NCBI GenBank assembly: GCA_002354095.1
Contig: DEKX01000030.1
Span: 353-64,352, forward strand
From: Prevotella sp. UBA2711
GTDB taxonomy: Bacteria > Bacteroidota > Bacteroidia > Bacteroidales > Bacteroidaceae
Length of the DNA: 64,000 nt
Reading direction: 5' to 3'
How positions within the stretch are numbered: position 1 is the stretch's first letter; every line of letters begins with the position of its first letter. Shown here in pieces: positions 31,380 through 39,738 of the stretch. The notes below the pieces were generated by a model, which saw only the letters and a list, made by a program, of their open reading frames with translations, had not been told where the DNA came from and made no database searches. The translations under genes and the position numbers were made by a program.

Positions 31380-33327
31380 AGACTTCTTCCTCCTCTGGAC
31401 GGTCTTCCTCAATGACAAGATTATCAATGATGAAGTTCTGACGCTCCATCGTGTTCTTGCCCATATAATATTCCAACAATTTCTGTACCTGGTCATTCTT
31501 GTGGAGGGTTACTTGCTCCAAGCGGATATCAGGACCTATGAAGCCGGCAAACTCCTCTGGAGAAATCTCACCCAGCCCCTTGAATCGGGTGATTTCTGGG
31601 TCGGGACCTAAATCATGGATAGCTGCCACGCGTTCTTCCTCGCTATAGCAGTAACGGGTGATGAAATCGCTCTTCTTGCCTTCTGTCTTGGCATCGGCCT
31701 CAGCCAGCACTTTCTTGTTCTTAATCTTCGTACGACGATTACGCACACGGAAGAGTGGTGTCTGCAACACATATACATGTCCCTTCTTGATGAGTTCAGG
31801 GAAGAACTGCAGGAAGAATGTGATAATCAGCAGTCGGATATGCATACCGTCAACATCGGCATCGGTAGCCACTATCACCTTATTATATCTAAGGGTGTCC
31901 AGACCTTCCTCAATGTCGAGGGCTGCCTGCAACAGGTTGAACTCTTCATTCTCATAAACCACCTTCTTGGTAAGTCCGAAACTGTTGAGGGGTTTTCCTC
32001 GCAATGAGAAGACTGCCTGCGTATTCACGTCACGACTCTTGGTGATACTTCCGCTGGCAGAATCGCCCTCGGTGATAAAGATGCTCGACTCTTCCTTACG
32101 GTCGTTCTTGGCATCGCTGAAATGAATGCGGCAGTCGCGCAATTTACGATTGTGCAGGTTGGCCTTCTTAGCACGTTCACGAGCCAGTTTGGTGACACCA
32201 GCCATCGCCTTGCGCTCGCGCTCGGTCTCCTTAATCTTCTGTTCCAGCACTTCCACCACGTCCTGATGGATGTGCAGATAGTTGTCAACCTCCTGTTTGA
32301 CGAAGTCGCCAACATATTTATTGATGCTCACCCCATCGGGCGACATGCTGGTAGAACCCAACTTGATCTTCGTCTGACTCTCGAAAATCGGTTCCTCTAC
32401 GTTGATGGAGATGGCAGCCACAATACCTGCACGGATGTCGCCATATTCATACTTGTTGAAAAACTCCTTGATGGTTCGGGCGATGTGCTCCTTGAAAGCA
32501 CTCTGATGCGTTCCGCCCTGAGTGGTATGCTGACCGTTGACGAAGGAATAGTATTCCTCGCCATACTGGTTGGCATGAGTAAAGGCTATCTCGATGTCTT
32601 CGCCCTGCAGATGAATGATGGGGTAGAGTGCATCGTTGGTCATACGGTCCTTGAGCAAATCCTCCAATCCATGACGCGAGAGGATGCGCCGACCGTTATA
32701 CATAATGGTCAGTCCCGTGTTCAGATAGGTATAGTTACGAAGCATGTTTTCCACGATTTCGTCGTGGAATCTATAGTTCTGGAACTTGGTATTATCCGGT
32801 TCGAAATAGATGTAGGTACCATTCTCGTCCTGCGAAGGTTCCGTGACGTCGCTGATGAGTTCACCACATTCGAAGACAGCCTTGCGCACTTTTCCGTCGC
32901 GATAGCTATGCACCTCGAAACGACTGCTCAGAGCATTGACGGCTTTCACACCCACACCGTTCAAACCAATAGACTTCTTAAAGGCTTTGGAATCAAACTT
33001 ACCACTGGTGTTGAGAATACTGACCGACTCGATGAGCTTACCCTGGGGGATGCCTCGTCCGTAGTCGCGGACGGAGATACGCAGATTGTCGTCCACATTC
33101 ACTTCTATGCGGTCGCCGGCTTTCATCTTAAACTCGTCGATGGAGTTGTCGAACACTTCTTTCAGCAACACGTAGATACCGTCTTCAGGCGAAGAACCGT
33201 CACCCAGTCGGCCAATATACATACCTGGGCGCAGACGGATATGTTGCAAACCTGTCAGGGTTTGTATATTACCTTCGTCGTATTCTACTGATGCGTTCTC
33301 TTCGATGATATTTTTCTCTTCACTCAT
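31372..33327 (-). CDS. parE: DNA topoisomerase IV subunit B
   Basis: 651 residues. GHKL ATPase: LRPGMYIGRLGDGSSPEDGI, EVFDNSIDEF with the Mg-binding Asn, RDYGRGIPQGK and GLNGVGVKAVNALS. The transducer domain has QTKIKLGS. The TOPRIM part has FITEGDSASGS and DADVDGMHIRL. Length and the short C-terminal end suit ParE-type subunits of Bacteroidota rather than GyrB. It decatenates chromosomes together with ParC. The parC gene is not adjacent. It lies 6 bp after the GNAT-like gene and overlaps ctpA. Confidence 0.88.
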   Translation of the reverse strand: MSEEKNIIEENASVEYDEGNIQTLTGLQHIRLRPGMYIGRLGDGSSPEDGIYVLLKEVFDNSIDEFKMKAGDRIEVNVDDNLRISVRDYGRGIPQGKLIESVSILNTSGKFDSKAFKKSIGLNGVGVKAVNALSSRFEVHSYRDGKVRKAVFECGELISDVTEPSQDENGTYIYFEPDNTKFQNYRFHDEIVENMLRNYTYLNTGLTIMYNGRRILSRHGLEDLLKDRMTNDALYPIIHLQGEDIEIAFTHANQYGEEYYSFVNGQHTTQGGTHQSAFKEHIARTIKEFFNKYEYGDIRAGIVAAISINVEEPIFESQTKIKLGSTSMSPDGVSINKYVGDFVKQEVDNYLHIHQDVVEVLEQKIKETERERKAMAGVTKLARERAKKANLHNRKLRDCRIHFSDAKNDRKEESSIFITEGDSASGSITKSRDVNTQAVFSLRGKPLNSFGLTKKVVYENEEFNLLQAALDIEEGLDTLRYNKVIVATDADVDGMHIRLLIITFFLQFFPELIKKGHVYVLQTPLFRVRNRRTKIKNKKVLAEADAKTEGKKSDFITRYCYSEEERVAAIHDLGPDPEITRFKGLGEISPEEFAGFIGPDIRLEQVTLHKNDQVQKLLEYYMGKNTMERQNFIIDNLVIEEDRPEEEEVYD

Positions 33328-33333
33328 ATTGCG

Positions 33334-34488
33334 TTATAAACTTTTCTTGTAACAACGGCGACGCTTGTGCTGTTCGTGCTCCAGATACTGCCACTGCGAC
33401 TGCACTTTCTCGTTGGTTTCCATCTCGACATTAGTCTCACCCCACTTGAAACCGTACTTCTGATAACGGGGGATGAGGTCGTAGAAGAGCAATGCATTGG
33501 CTCCTTTCTGCTGATATTCAGGCAGGAAACCGATGAGCAACAAGTCCAGGCACTCGGCCTTATGGAACTTCATAGCCTTCAGACAGTGCCACCATCCGAA
33601 GGGCCACAGCCGTCCGTTCTTGCATTTCTGCAAGGCGCGCGTCATATTGGTGATGCTGATGCCCACACCGATAATGTCATGATCGGGAGTGTTCCAGTCT
33701 TCTATCAAGCAGAGCATATCCATGTCGAGCATGGGGAAATACATCTTCAGGTATTCGTCAATCTGGCCTTCTGTCATCTCGGAGAAACCATAGATGTTCT
33801 GATACGACTTGTTGATGACGCTAAGCACTTTGCGACCAATCTGCTTCTTGCCGAATATCTGGCTGCGCTTGGGGTGCACAGGGTGCAGATTATAGCGTTT
33901 CATCACCATTTGAGCTATCTTCTGATATTTCTCAGGCATCCCGTCCTTTGGCACAATGAGTTTGTATTCCACATAGTCGTTGTCCTTTTCGAAGCCACCC
34001 AGCTGCTCCATGTGGCGAGGGTAATAGTCGTAGTTGTAGATGGTGGCCATCGTGCCCAACTGGTCGAATCCCTCGATGAGCATTCCCTCTGGGTCGAGAT
34101 CGGTAAATCCCAGTGGACCCACCATCTGGGTCATTCCTTTCGAACGTCCCCACGCTTCGACAGCAGCAAACAATGCGCGCGACACTTCCAATTCGTCGAT
34201 AAAGTCTAACCAACCAAAACGCACGCTCTGCGTGTCCCAGCGGTCGTTTGCCCGATGGTTAATGATGCCGGCTATGCGCCCTACCATCTTCCCGTCGCGA
34301 TAGGCCAGAAAATATTCTGCCTCGCAAAACTCGAAGGCTGCATTCTTGTCCTTACTCAACGTGTGAACCTCGTCGGAATGCAGGTTCGGCGCATCGTAAG
34401 GATTACCTCTATATAGGTCGTAGTGAAACTGGATGAAAGCTTCCAGGTCTTTCTTGTCGGCTACTTTCCGTATCTCAACTGATGACAT
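33334..34488 (-). CDS. Large GNAT-superfamily-like protein (YghO type)
   Basis: 384 residues. The N-terminal GNAT-like half (EAFIQFHYDLYRGNPYDAPN, YFLAYRDGKMVGRIAGIINH, and FGWLDFIDELEVSRALF) leads to MVGPLGFTDLDPEGML, a signature of an uncharacterised acetyltransferase-like family widespread in Bacteroidota. The second half (DMLCLIEDWNTPDHDIIGVG, LLIGFLPEYQQKGANALLFY) forms a second GNAT-like lobe. The substrate is unknown. It begins the run that continues with parE, ctpA and the GH95 gene, behind a promoter at 34519-34549. Confidence 0.75.
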   Translation of the reverse strand: MSSVEIRKVADKKDLEAFIQFHYDLYRGNPYDAPNLHSDEVHTLSKDKNAAFEFCEAEYFLAYRDGKMVGRIAGIINHRANDRWDTQSVRFGWLDFIDELEVSRALFAAVEAWGRSKGMTQMVGPLGFTDLDPEGMLIEGFDQLGTMATIYNYDYYPRHMEQLGGFEKDNDYVEYKLIVPKDGMPEKYQKIAQMVMKRYNLHPVHPKRSQIFGKKQIGRKVLSVINKSYQNIYGFSEMTEGQIDEYLKMYFPMLDMDMLCLIEDWNTPDHDIIGVGISITNMTRALQKCKNGRLWPFGWWHCLKAMKFHKAECLDLLLIGFLPEYQQKGANALLFYDLIPRYQKYGFKWGETNVEMETNEKVQSQWQYLEHEQHKRRRCYKKSL

Positions 34489-34518
34489 TCTTCTTATACC
34501 TTATTAATATACTTCTTG

Positions 34519-34549
34519 CAAAGGTACGAAAAAACGCAGAAACGCACAA
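34519..34549 (-). promoter_or_regulatory. Promoter of the GNAT-parE-ctpA-GH95 unit
   Basis: Read leftward, TTG (34547-34549) and TACCTTTG (34519-34526) are 20 bp apart. It lies 30 bp before ATG 34488 and directly after the methyltransferase stop. Confidence 0.65.
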
Positions 34550-34553
34550 GATT

Positions 34554-35774
34554 TTAACCTATTTTACGGCAAATAAACAACTGATGCGAACCATCCGACA
34601 GCGTAGTTCCGAAAATGAACACGTCGCCTCCATCCTTGATTTTCAGTTTCTTACGCAGCATTTCTGCTGTCATGGGGAAGTTGCGGACGGCTATATTGGC
34701 CTGCGTGACAGGCTTCAGAACCGACTTCAGTTCCTGCTTGTTCATCGAGCAGGAGGATTCCACCAGGAAACGCCGACCAGGGAAATCGGCTACATCATGG
34801 TCGGCTACAAACAGGTGAGAATTGGCTGACAACTGCTGAACGCCAAACGTTTGACTCACTTCCCTAAAGCACCCAGCCTTCATGATACTGGCATTCGGTT
34901 CGAAGAGATAGTTCCCAGCAAATATTCCCACCTTGGGAATAAAACATTCCCACCCTGGGAATAAATCATTCCCACCCTGGGAATAAAAAGTGCCCTCCTT
35001 GAGCAATAACGAGAACTCCCTACCGTCGTTGACGCAAACCAACAGCAAACCTTCGGAGGGCTTACTGCCAAGCACTAAAAGGAGTTCCTTACACTCGTTG
35101 CCTACACTCACGATGTGTACTTCCTGCACGCCTTCCAAGTCGCTGACGGCCTTGCGCCAATCAAGCATGGGCGACAGCTTGAGAATGATGCACTGGGCTT
35201 TCTCGCGCAACAAGGGTAACAGCTCGATGACATTAGGCGAGCAGTCGGCTATGCCATAGGTGCGACTGCCTTGCTGATCGCGTCTGGCAGGGTCGAGGTA
35301 GATGACATCCACAAGCGCCATCTCCTTCAGATAATCTTCAGCCTCAGCACACACCACCTCTGCCTCCAATCCCAAACATTGAAAGTTATGGCGCGCCATC
35401 TCGCATAGTTCAGGATTACGTTCCACATAAATGCGACGCTCAAAAGCACGACTCATATAGGAAAAATCCACACCAAACCCACCAGTCAAATCCACAAAGA
35501 CTCCCCTCTCAGAAGGAGAGGGGCAGGGGGTGAGGCTTTCCTTATAAAGCGCTGTTTCCTCGCTGGAGCATTGTTCCATATTCAGATGGGGCGGATAGAT
35601 GATGTCCTCCATCTCAGCCCATGCAGGCAGTTTCTTGCGCGCCGTCTGCCATCCGGCTATCTGTTGCAGAGCCATAGGCATATCAATGTCAGCCCCCTTG
35701 CCTCCCTTCAGGGCCAGTTGGCGCACATCCTCCATGCGATGCTCTTGGATAAACCGTCGCGTTGCCTCGTTCAT
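34554..35774 (-). CDS. Class I SAM-dependent methyltransferase, invaded by two repeat types
   Basis: 406 residues from ATG 35774 (a GTG at 35810 would add 12 residues encoded by a terminator stem). SAM motif I is VFVDLTGGFGVDFSYMSRAF and the later acidic block is VDVIYLDPARRDQQG. The family is the THUMP-like-domain methyltransferase of Bacteroidota, of unknown RNA substrate. Two insertions interrupt it in frame: SLTPCPSPSERG just before motif I (DNA 35501-35537), and 22 residues including YSQGGNDLFPGWECFIPK from three 22-bp units (34924-34984). Both fall between secondary elements, so the fold may survive. The start lies directly behind a terminator. Confidence 0.8.
   Translation of the reverse strand: MNEATRRFIQEHRMEDVRQLALKGGKGADIDMPMALQQIAGWQTARKKLPAWAEMEDIIYPPHLNMEQCSSEETALYKESLTPCPSPSERGVFVDLTGGFGVDFSYMSRAFERRIYVERNPELCEMARHNFQCLGLEAEVVCAEAEDYLKEMALVDVIYLDPARRDQQGSRTYGIADCSPNVIELLPLLREKAQCIILKLSPMLDWRKAVSDLEGVQEVHIVSVGNECKELLLVLGSKPSEGLLLVCVNDGREFSLLLKEGTFYSQGGNDLFPGWECFIPKVGIFAGNYLFEPNASIMKAGCFREVSQTFGVQQLSANSHLFVADHDVADFPGRRFLVESSCSMNKQELKSVLKPVTQANIAVRNFPMTAEMLRKKLKIKDGGDVFIFGTTLSDGSHQLFICRKIG
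34924..34984. repeat. 22-bp palindromic repeat, 3 copies, inside the methyltransferase gene
   Basis: ATTCCCACCTTGGGAAT (34924-34940) and two exact copies of ATTCCCACCCTGGGAAT (34946-34962, 34968-34984) are spaced 22 bp apart. Each core is a perfect or near-perfect palindrome. Three units add 66 bp, exactly 22 codons, so the reading frame is kept only with three copies (or another multiple of three). Confidence 0.92.
35501..35537. repeat. Palindromic element encoding SLTPCPSPSERG
   Basis: CCCCTCTC (35503-35510) and GAGAGGGG (35516-35523) form a hairpin followed by GGGGGTGAGG. The element is a known kind of intergenic palindrome in Bacteroidota whose translated form LTPCPSPSERG recurs in unrelated proteins; here it is in frame within the methyltransferase. 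Confidence 0.8.
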
Positions 35775-35810
35775 AAAAAAGAGTGACTCAGGAGCTAACC
35801 CCTGAGTCAC
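35775..35810 (-). terminator. Terminator of the isomerase-family gene, abutting the methyltransferase start
   Basis: GTGACTCAGG (35783-35792) and CCTGAGTCAC (35801-35810) form a 10-bp stem. Leftward it is followed by CTCTTTTTT and then immediately by the methyltransferase ATG at 35774. Confidence 0.85.
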
Positions 35811-35827
35811 CTATTTAGAATGGATTC

Positions 35828-37324
35828 TTAAGCGAATGGATTCTCTGTGGGATAGAAGTCACCCTTGGGGAAGTTGTAGTCAATCTCCTCAACAGGAATA
35901 CCCATGTACTTCAGCACTTCCCAGAGATACTTACCAGTATGACCGAACATCACAGCGCAGTGGTGTGGGTAGTGCTTCTCGATCAGGACGTGACGATAGA
36001 AGCGGCTCATGTTCTTGATACCGAAGATACCGATAGAACCGAACGAACGGGTAGCTACTGGGATAACCTCACCCTGTGCGATGTAAGCACGCAACTTGGT
36101 GTCGGCTGTTGACTGCAGGCGATATACCGTTGCCAAACCTGGTTTGATGTCACCTTCCAGAGTACCATTGGTTACCTCAACAGGCAGCGCGCGAGCCATG
36201 ATGCGCTGGAAGCACATCTGACAGTTGCAAACCTTAGAAGAAGCAGTGTTACCACAGTGGAAGCCCATGAAGATTTCCTTGTCTGTATAGGTATCGCAAG
36301 CGAACTTCTTACCCTTGATGCTCTCCTCGTACATATCGTTAGGTACGGTATTGTTGATGTCAAGCAGTGTAACGGCATCCTGAGTAATGCAAGTTCCGAT
36401 GTATTCTGACAATGTACCATAGATATCTACCTCACAGCTAACAGGAATACCACGCATGGTCAGACGGCTGTTGACGTAGCAGGGAACGAAACCGAACATG
36501 GTCTGGAAAGCAGGCCAGCACTTGGTTGTCAATGTTACGAACTGGCGAGAACCCTTGTGACCCTCAATCCAGTCGAGCAGTGTCAACTCATACTGAGCCA
36601 ACTTAGGCAATACCTGTGGAATCTTGTTGCCGTGACCCAACTCGGCAGCCATATCCTTGGCAACCTCCTCGATACGTGGGTCGCCAGCATGCTTCTGGAA
36701 CGACTCCAGCAGGTCGAGCTCTGAGTTCTCTTCAATCTCAACATCGAGGTCATACAGCGCACGGATAGGAGCGTTACAAGCCAGGAAGTTATTAGGACGA
36801 GGACCGAAGCTGATAATCTTCAGGTTCTTCAAACCTACGATGGCACGTGCGATGGGCAGGAACTCATGAATCAGTTCTGCGCAGTGAGCAGCGTCACCAA
36901 CGGGCTCTTCAGGAATATAGGCACGAGTCTTGCGGAGAGACAGTGCGTGGCTGGCATTCAGCATACCGCAGTAAGCATCGCCACGACCATCAATCAGGTC
37001 GTTCTGAGTTTCCTCAGCAGCAGCACAGAACATAGCAGGACCATCGAAATACTTGGCCAGCATGGTCTCAGAAATCTCAGGACCGAAGTTGCCCAAATAT
37101 ACGCAGAGGGCGTTACATCCGGCCTTCTTGATATCCTCAAGAGCCTGACACATGTGAATCTCGCTCTCAACGATACAGATAGGACACTCGTAGATGCCTT
37201 CCTTGCCAAATTTCTTCTCATACTCGGCAATCACAGCCTTACGGCGGTTAACAGCCAGAGACTCTGGAAAACAGTCGCGACTTACAGCGACGATTCCAAT
37301 TTTAATTTCAGGTACATTTTTCAT
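35828..37324 (-). CDS. L-fucose/L-arabinose isomerase family protein
   Basis: 498 residues. It starts VPEIKIGIVAVSRDCFPESL. Family blocks are visible: NALCVYLGNFGPEISETMLA, FGPRPNNFLACNAPIRALYD, SCEVDIYGTLSEYIGTC and HCGNTASSKVC, with Glu, Asp and His residues placed like the metal ligands of FucI/AraA. This group in Bacteroidota is annotated as fucose/arabinose isomerase-like; the actual ketose product is unproven. It is monocistronic with its own promoter (37372-37404) and terminator. It may process fucose released by the GH95 enzyme. Confidence 0.82.
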   Translation of the reverse strand: MKNVPEIKIGIVAVSRDCFPESLAVNRRKAVIAEYEKKFGKEGIYECPICIVESEIHMCQALEDIKKAGCNALCVYLGNFGPEISETMLAKYFDGPAMFCAAAEETQNDLIDGRGDAYCGMLNASHALSLRKTRAYIPEEPVGDAAHCAELIHEFLPIARAIVGLKNLKIISFGPRPNNFLACNAPIRALYDLDVEIEENSELDLLESFQKHAGDPRIEEVAKDMAAELGHGNKIPQVLPKLAQYELTLLDWIEGHKGSRQFVTLTTKCWPAFQTMFGFVPCYVNSRLTMRGIPVSCEVDIYGTLSEYIGTCITQDAVTLLDINNTVPNDMYEESIKGKKFACDTYTDKEIFMGFHCGNTASSKVCNCQMCFQRIMARALPVEVTNGTLEGDIKPGLATVYRLQSTADTKLRAYIAQGEVIPVATRSFGSIGIFGIKNMSRFYRHVLIEKHYPHHCAVMFGHTGKYLWEVLKYMGIPVEEIDYNFPKGDFYPTENPFA

Positions 37325-37371
37325 TTTAAGAATAGCGTTTAATAAAGTAATGTTTAGTCTATTTATGGCTG

Positions 37372-37404
37372 CAAAGATACAAAGAAGTTTGTAAATAACT
37401 CAAA
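37372..37404 (-). promoter_or_regulatory. Promoter of the isomerase-family gene
   Basis: Leftward TTTG (37401-37404) and TATCTTTG (37372-37379) are 21 bp apart. ATG 37324 lies 48 bp further on. Confidence 0.6.
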
Positions 37405-37430
37405 GTTTTCCTGCTTTTTTTCTCGTTTGA

Positions 37431-37460
37431 TTGTTGGTTTCACTTTTTTTAGTATCTTTG
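37431..37460 (+). promoter_or_regulatory. Promoter of the hemolysin III gene
   Basis: TTG 37431-37433 and TATCTTTG 37453-37460 have 19-bp spacing. The start codon at 37467 is only 7 bp past the box, implying a leaderless or near-leaderless mRNA. Confidence 0.7.
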
Positions 37461-37466
37461 CACCCA

Positions 37467-38117
37467 ATGGCGATAAAATATACACATAAAGAAGAGTTGT
37501 GGAATGCATGGAGTCACGCTGGAGGCATCGTGATGGGTGTTGCCTTTGGTGTTGTCTTCATTGTCATGACATTCAAGGGCGACAATCCTTGGGCGCGACT
37601 GGGTGTTTGTCTTTATCTTTTTGGCATGTTGGCTTCGTATGCGGCCTCAACCATTTATCACACCCTACCCCGTCGCTCTATATGGAAAGAACGGTTGCGC
37701 CATTGGGACCATGCAGCCATCTATTGGCATATCGCAGGTTCCTATTCGCCACTCACCTTGATTGCCCTGCGCGAGCAAGGTTATTGGGGGTGGAGCCTCT
37801 TTTCGTTTGTTTGGGCTTGTGCTATAGCTGGTACCATCGTGAGTTTCATCAAACTGAAGGAGCATTCCAACGTCGAGACTTTCTGCTACGTTGGTATGGG
37901 CTTGAGTGTGTTGATAGCTTTCAAGCCTCTCCTCGATTCCGTTTCCACAGCAGCCGTCATCTGGATTATAGCAGAAGGCGTCTGCTATATCACAGGCGCC
38001 CTCTTCTATTCGTTCAACAAAAAGCGATATATGCACTCCGTCTTCCACTTCTTTGTCCTGGCTGGCAGCATCTGCCACATCATCGCCGTCTGGGACGTGT
38101 TGATGGAGTACCTCTGA
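37467..38117 (+). CDS. Hemolysin III / PAQR-family membrane protein
   Basis: 216 residues from ATG 37467; the open frame to 37431 overlaps the promoter. Seven hydrophobic segments run through the protein. Family motifs are EELWNAWSHAGGIVMGVAF with the first His, SYAASTIYHTLP and WDHAAIYWHIAGSYSP, and the last VFHFFVLAGSICHIIAV. PAQR proteins carry a Zn site built from these His residues and resemble ceramidases/adiponectin receptors; the bacterial role is unsettled. It stands alone and converges on the CoA-transferase gene. Confidence 0.9.
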   Translation: MAIKYTHKEELWNAWSHAGGIVMGVAFGVVFIVMTFKGDNPWARLGVCLYLFGMLASYAASTIYHTLPRRSIWKERLRHWDHAAIYWHIAGSYSPLTLIALREQGYWGWSLFSFVWACAIAGTIVSFIKLKEHSNVETFCYVGMGLSVLIAFKPLLDSVSTAAVIWIIAEGVCYITGALFYSFNKKRYMHSVFHFFVLAGSICHIIAVWDVLMEYL

Positions 38118-38124
38118 ACAGTAT

Positions 38125-39630
38125 TTACTTGATATATTCCGAGAAATCGGTGAGTTTCATGTCGCCCTTGCGAGCCAGTGTGTCGTGCATTGCAAAGGCG
38201 GCTGTCAGGTTGTGACGTGTCTGTCCCATCTTGGAAATCTTCAGATAGTCCCACAGCAACTGCTTGTAGTCAGGATGAGCACAGTTCTCGATGATGGTCT
38301 CGGCACGCTGTGCAGGACTCTTGCCACGCAGGTCGGCAATACCCTGTTCGGTGACGATGATGTTCACATCATGCTCAGAGCTATCCTGATGGCTGACGAA
38401 AGGAACAATGCTGGAAATAACACCACCCTTAGCCACAGAAGGACAGGTGAAGATAGACAGGTAGGCATTGCGGATGAAGTCGCCACTGCCTCCGATTCCG
38501 TTCATCATCTTCGTACCACTGATATGTGTTGAGTTGACATTTCCGTAGAGGTCGGCCTCAATAGCAGTATTGATGGCAATGACACCTAAGCGGCGGATAA
38601 TCTCTGGTGAGTTGGAAATCTCGCTCTGGCGCAGGGTCAGGTGCTGCTTCATGTAGTCCATATTGTCGTAAACCTGCATCAGGCATTCGTTCGAAACAGT
38701 CAGCGAGCAGGCTGAGGCGTCCTTTACTCTACCAGTGAGCATCATGTCGATTACTGAGTTCTGAATCACTTCAGTATAGATATTGAAATCAGGTACGTGT
38801 TTGTCGGCACCCAGAGCGCCAAGGATGGCATTGGCCGTCGAACCTACACCACTCTGCAGGGGGAGGAACTCACGTGGAATACGGCCCTTGTGCATTTCTT
38901 CTACCAGGAACTCTGCTGTCAGATAGCCGATCTTCTCAGTCACAGGGTCGCTGTCCTTGAAGGCACGGGCCTCATCAGGGATATTGCACTCTACCACACC
39001 TACCACCTTATCCTTAGGAATCGACACGTAAGGCTTACCAATGCGATCGCCTACGTGCTCGATGGGAATTGCTTTGCGGTAAGGAGGATCCAATGGCTCA
39101 TAGACATCGTGGATGAACTTGGCATTAGGATTATGGAACGAGTTGAGCTCCAGAATCACGTGCTTGGCCAGACGGGCTGCCGTAGGCGAAATGCCACCAG
39201 CGGCAGTCAGATAGACATGATAATCATTGCCTACTTCCTCAATGTCGCAGACTTCGAGGATGGCCCAATCTACATCGCCATAGAAACCATAGCGCAACTC
39301 TTGTGCCATATGGCTCAGATGCAGGTCGTTATATGGGATTTCGCCCAAATTCACATGCTTACGGAAATCAGGGTTGGTGGTGTAAGGGGCACGATACTTG
39401 ATAGCCTGTGCATTAGCCAGATCGCCATCTGTTGACTGACCAGTAGATGCACCTGTAAAAATGCCTACCTTGAACTCACGTCCTGCCTCATGCTCGGCAA
39501 TAGCCAATTTAGCCAACTCTTTCGTCGTTGCCTTAGCCACACCAGCAGGTGTAAAACCACTCATGGCGATGTTCTCGCCATTCTTAATCAGTGCTGCAGC
39601 CTCTGCAGCGGTCATACGTGTATAAGCCAT
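38125..39630 (-). CDS. Acetyl-CoA hydrolase/transferase family, likely succinyl-CoA:acetate CoA-transferase
   Basis: 501 residues. The substrate motif GFTPAGVAK lies near residue 25. The catalytic Glu sits in DFNIYTEVIQNSVIDMM (about 288). The GGSGDF loop (MMNGIGGSGDFIRNAYLS) and SIVPFVSHQDSSEHDVN follow; the latter is typical of succinyl-CoA:acetate transferases of the Cat1/AarC type. In Prevotella such an enzyme would link acetate release to succinate/propionate fermentation. The nucleotide promoter region upstream contains a heptamer repeat shared with cysS. Confidence 0.88.
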   Translation of the reverse strand: MAYTRMTAAEAAALIKNGENIAMSGFTPAGVAKATTKELAKLAIAEHEAGREFKVGIFTGASTGQSTDGDLANAQAIKYRAPYTTNPDFRKHVNLGEIPYNDLHLSHMAQELRYGFYGDVDWAILEVCDIEEVGNDYHVYLTAAGGISPTAARLAKHVILELNSFHNPNAKFIHDVYEPLDPPYRKAIPIEHVGDRIGKPYVSIPKDKVVGVVECNIPDEARAFKDSDPVTEKIGYLTAEFLVEEMHKGRIPREFLPLQSGVGSTANAILGALGADKHVPDFNIYTEVIQNSVIDMMLTGRVKDASACSLTVSNECLMQVYDNMDYMKQHLTLRQSEISNSPEIIRRLGVIAINTAIEADLYGNVNSTHISGTKMMNGIGGSGDFIRNAYLSIFTCPSVAKGGVISSIVPFVSHQDSSEHDVNIIVTEQGIADLRGKSPAQRAETIIENCAHPDYKQLLWDYLKISKMGQTRHNLTAAFAMHDTLARKGDMKLTDFSEYIK

Positions 39631-39659
39631 ATTTTTTGTACAATTTGCAAATTTGGGTG

Positions 39660-39718
39660 CAAAGTTACTAATAAAATAAGAATTAAGAATTAAGAATTAA
39701 AAATATTTTGTACCTTTG
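39660..39718. promoter_or_regulatory. Divergent promoter region with an AGAATTA heptamer array
   Basis: Leftward -7 box TAACTTTG (39660-39667) for the CoA transferase and rightward TACCTTTG (39711-39718) for cysS. Between them AGAATTA is repeated three times (39679-39699), exactly where both -33 elements should lie. No standard TTTG is found at the right distance for cysS. Confidence 0.65.
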
Positions 39719-39738
39719 CACCAAATTTATATAGTGTT

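Noticed and set aside
32122..33291. Long rightward open frame of 389 codons
   Set aside because: Antisense of parE, whose GHKL and TOPRIM motifs fix the coding strand.
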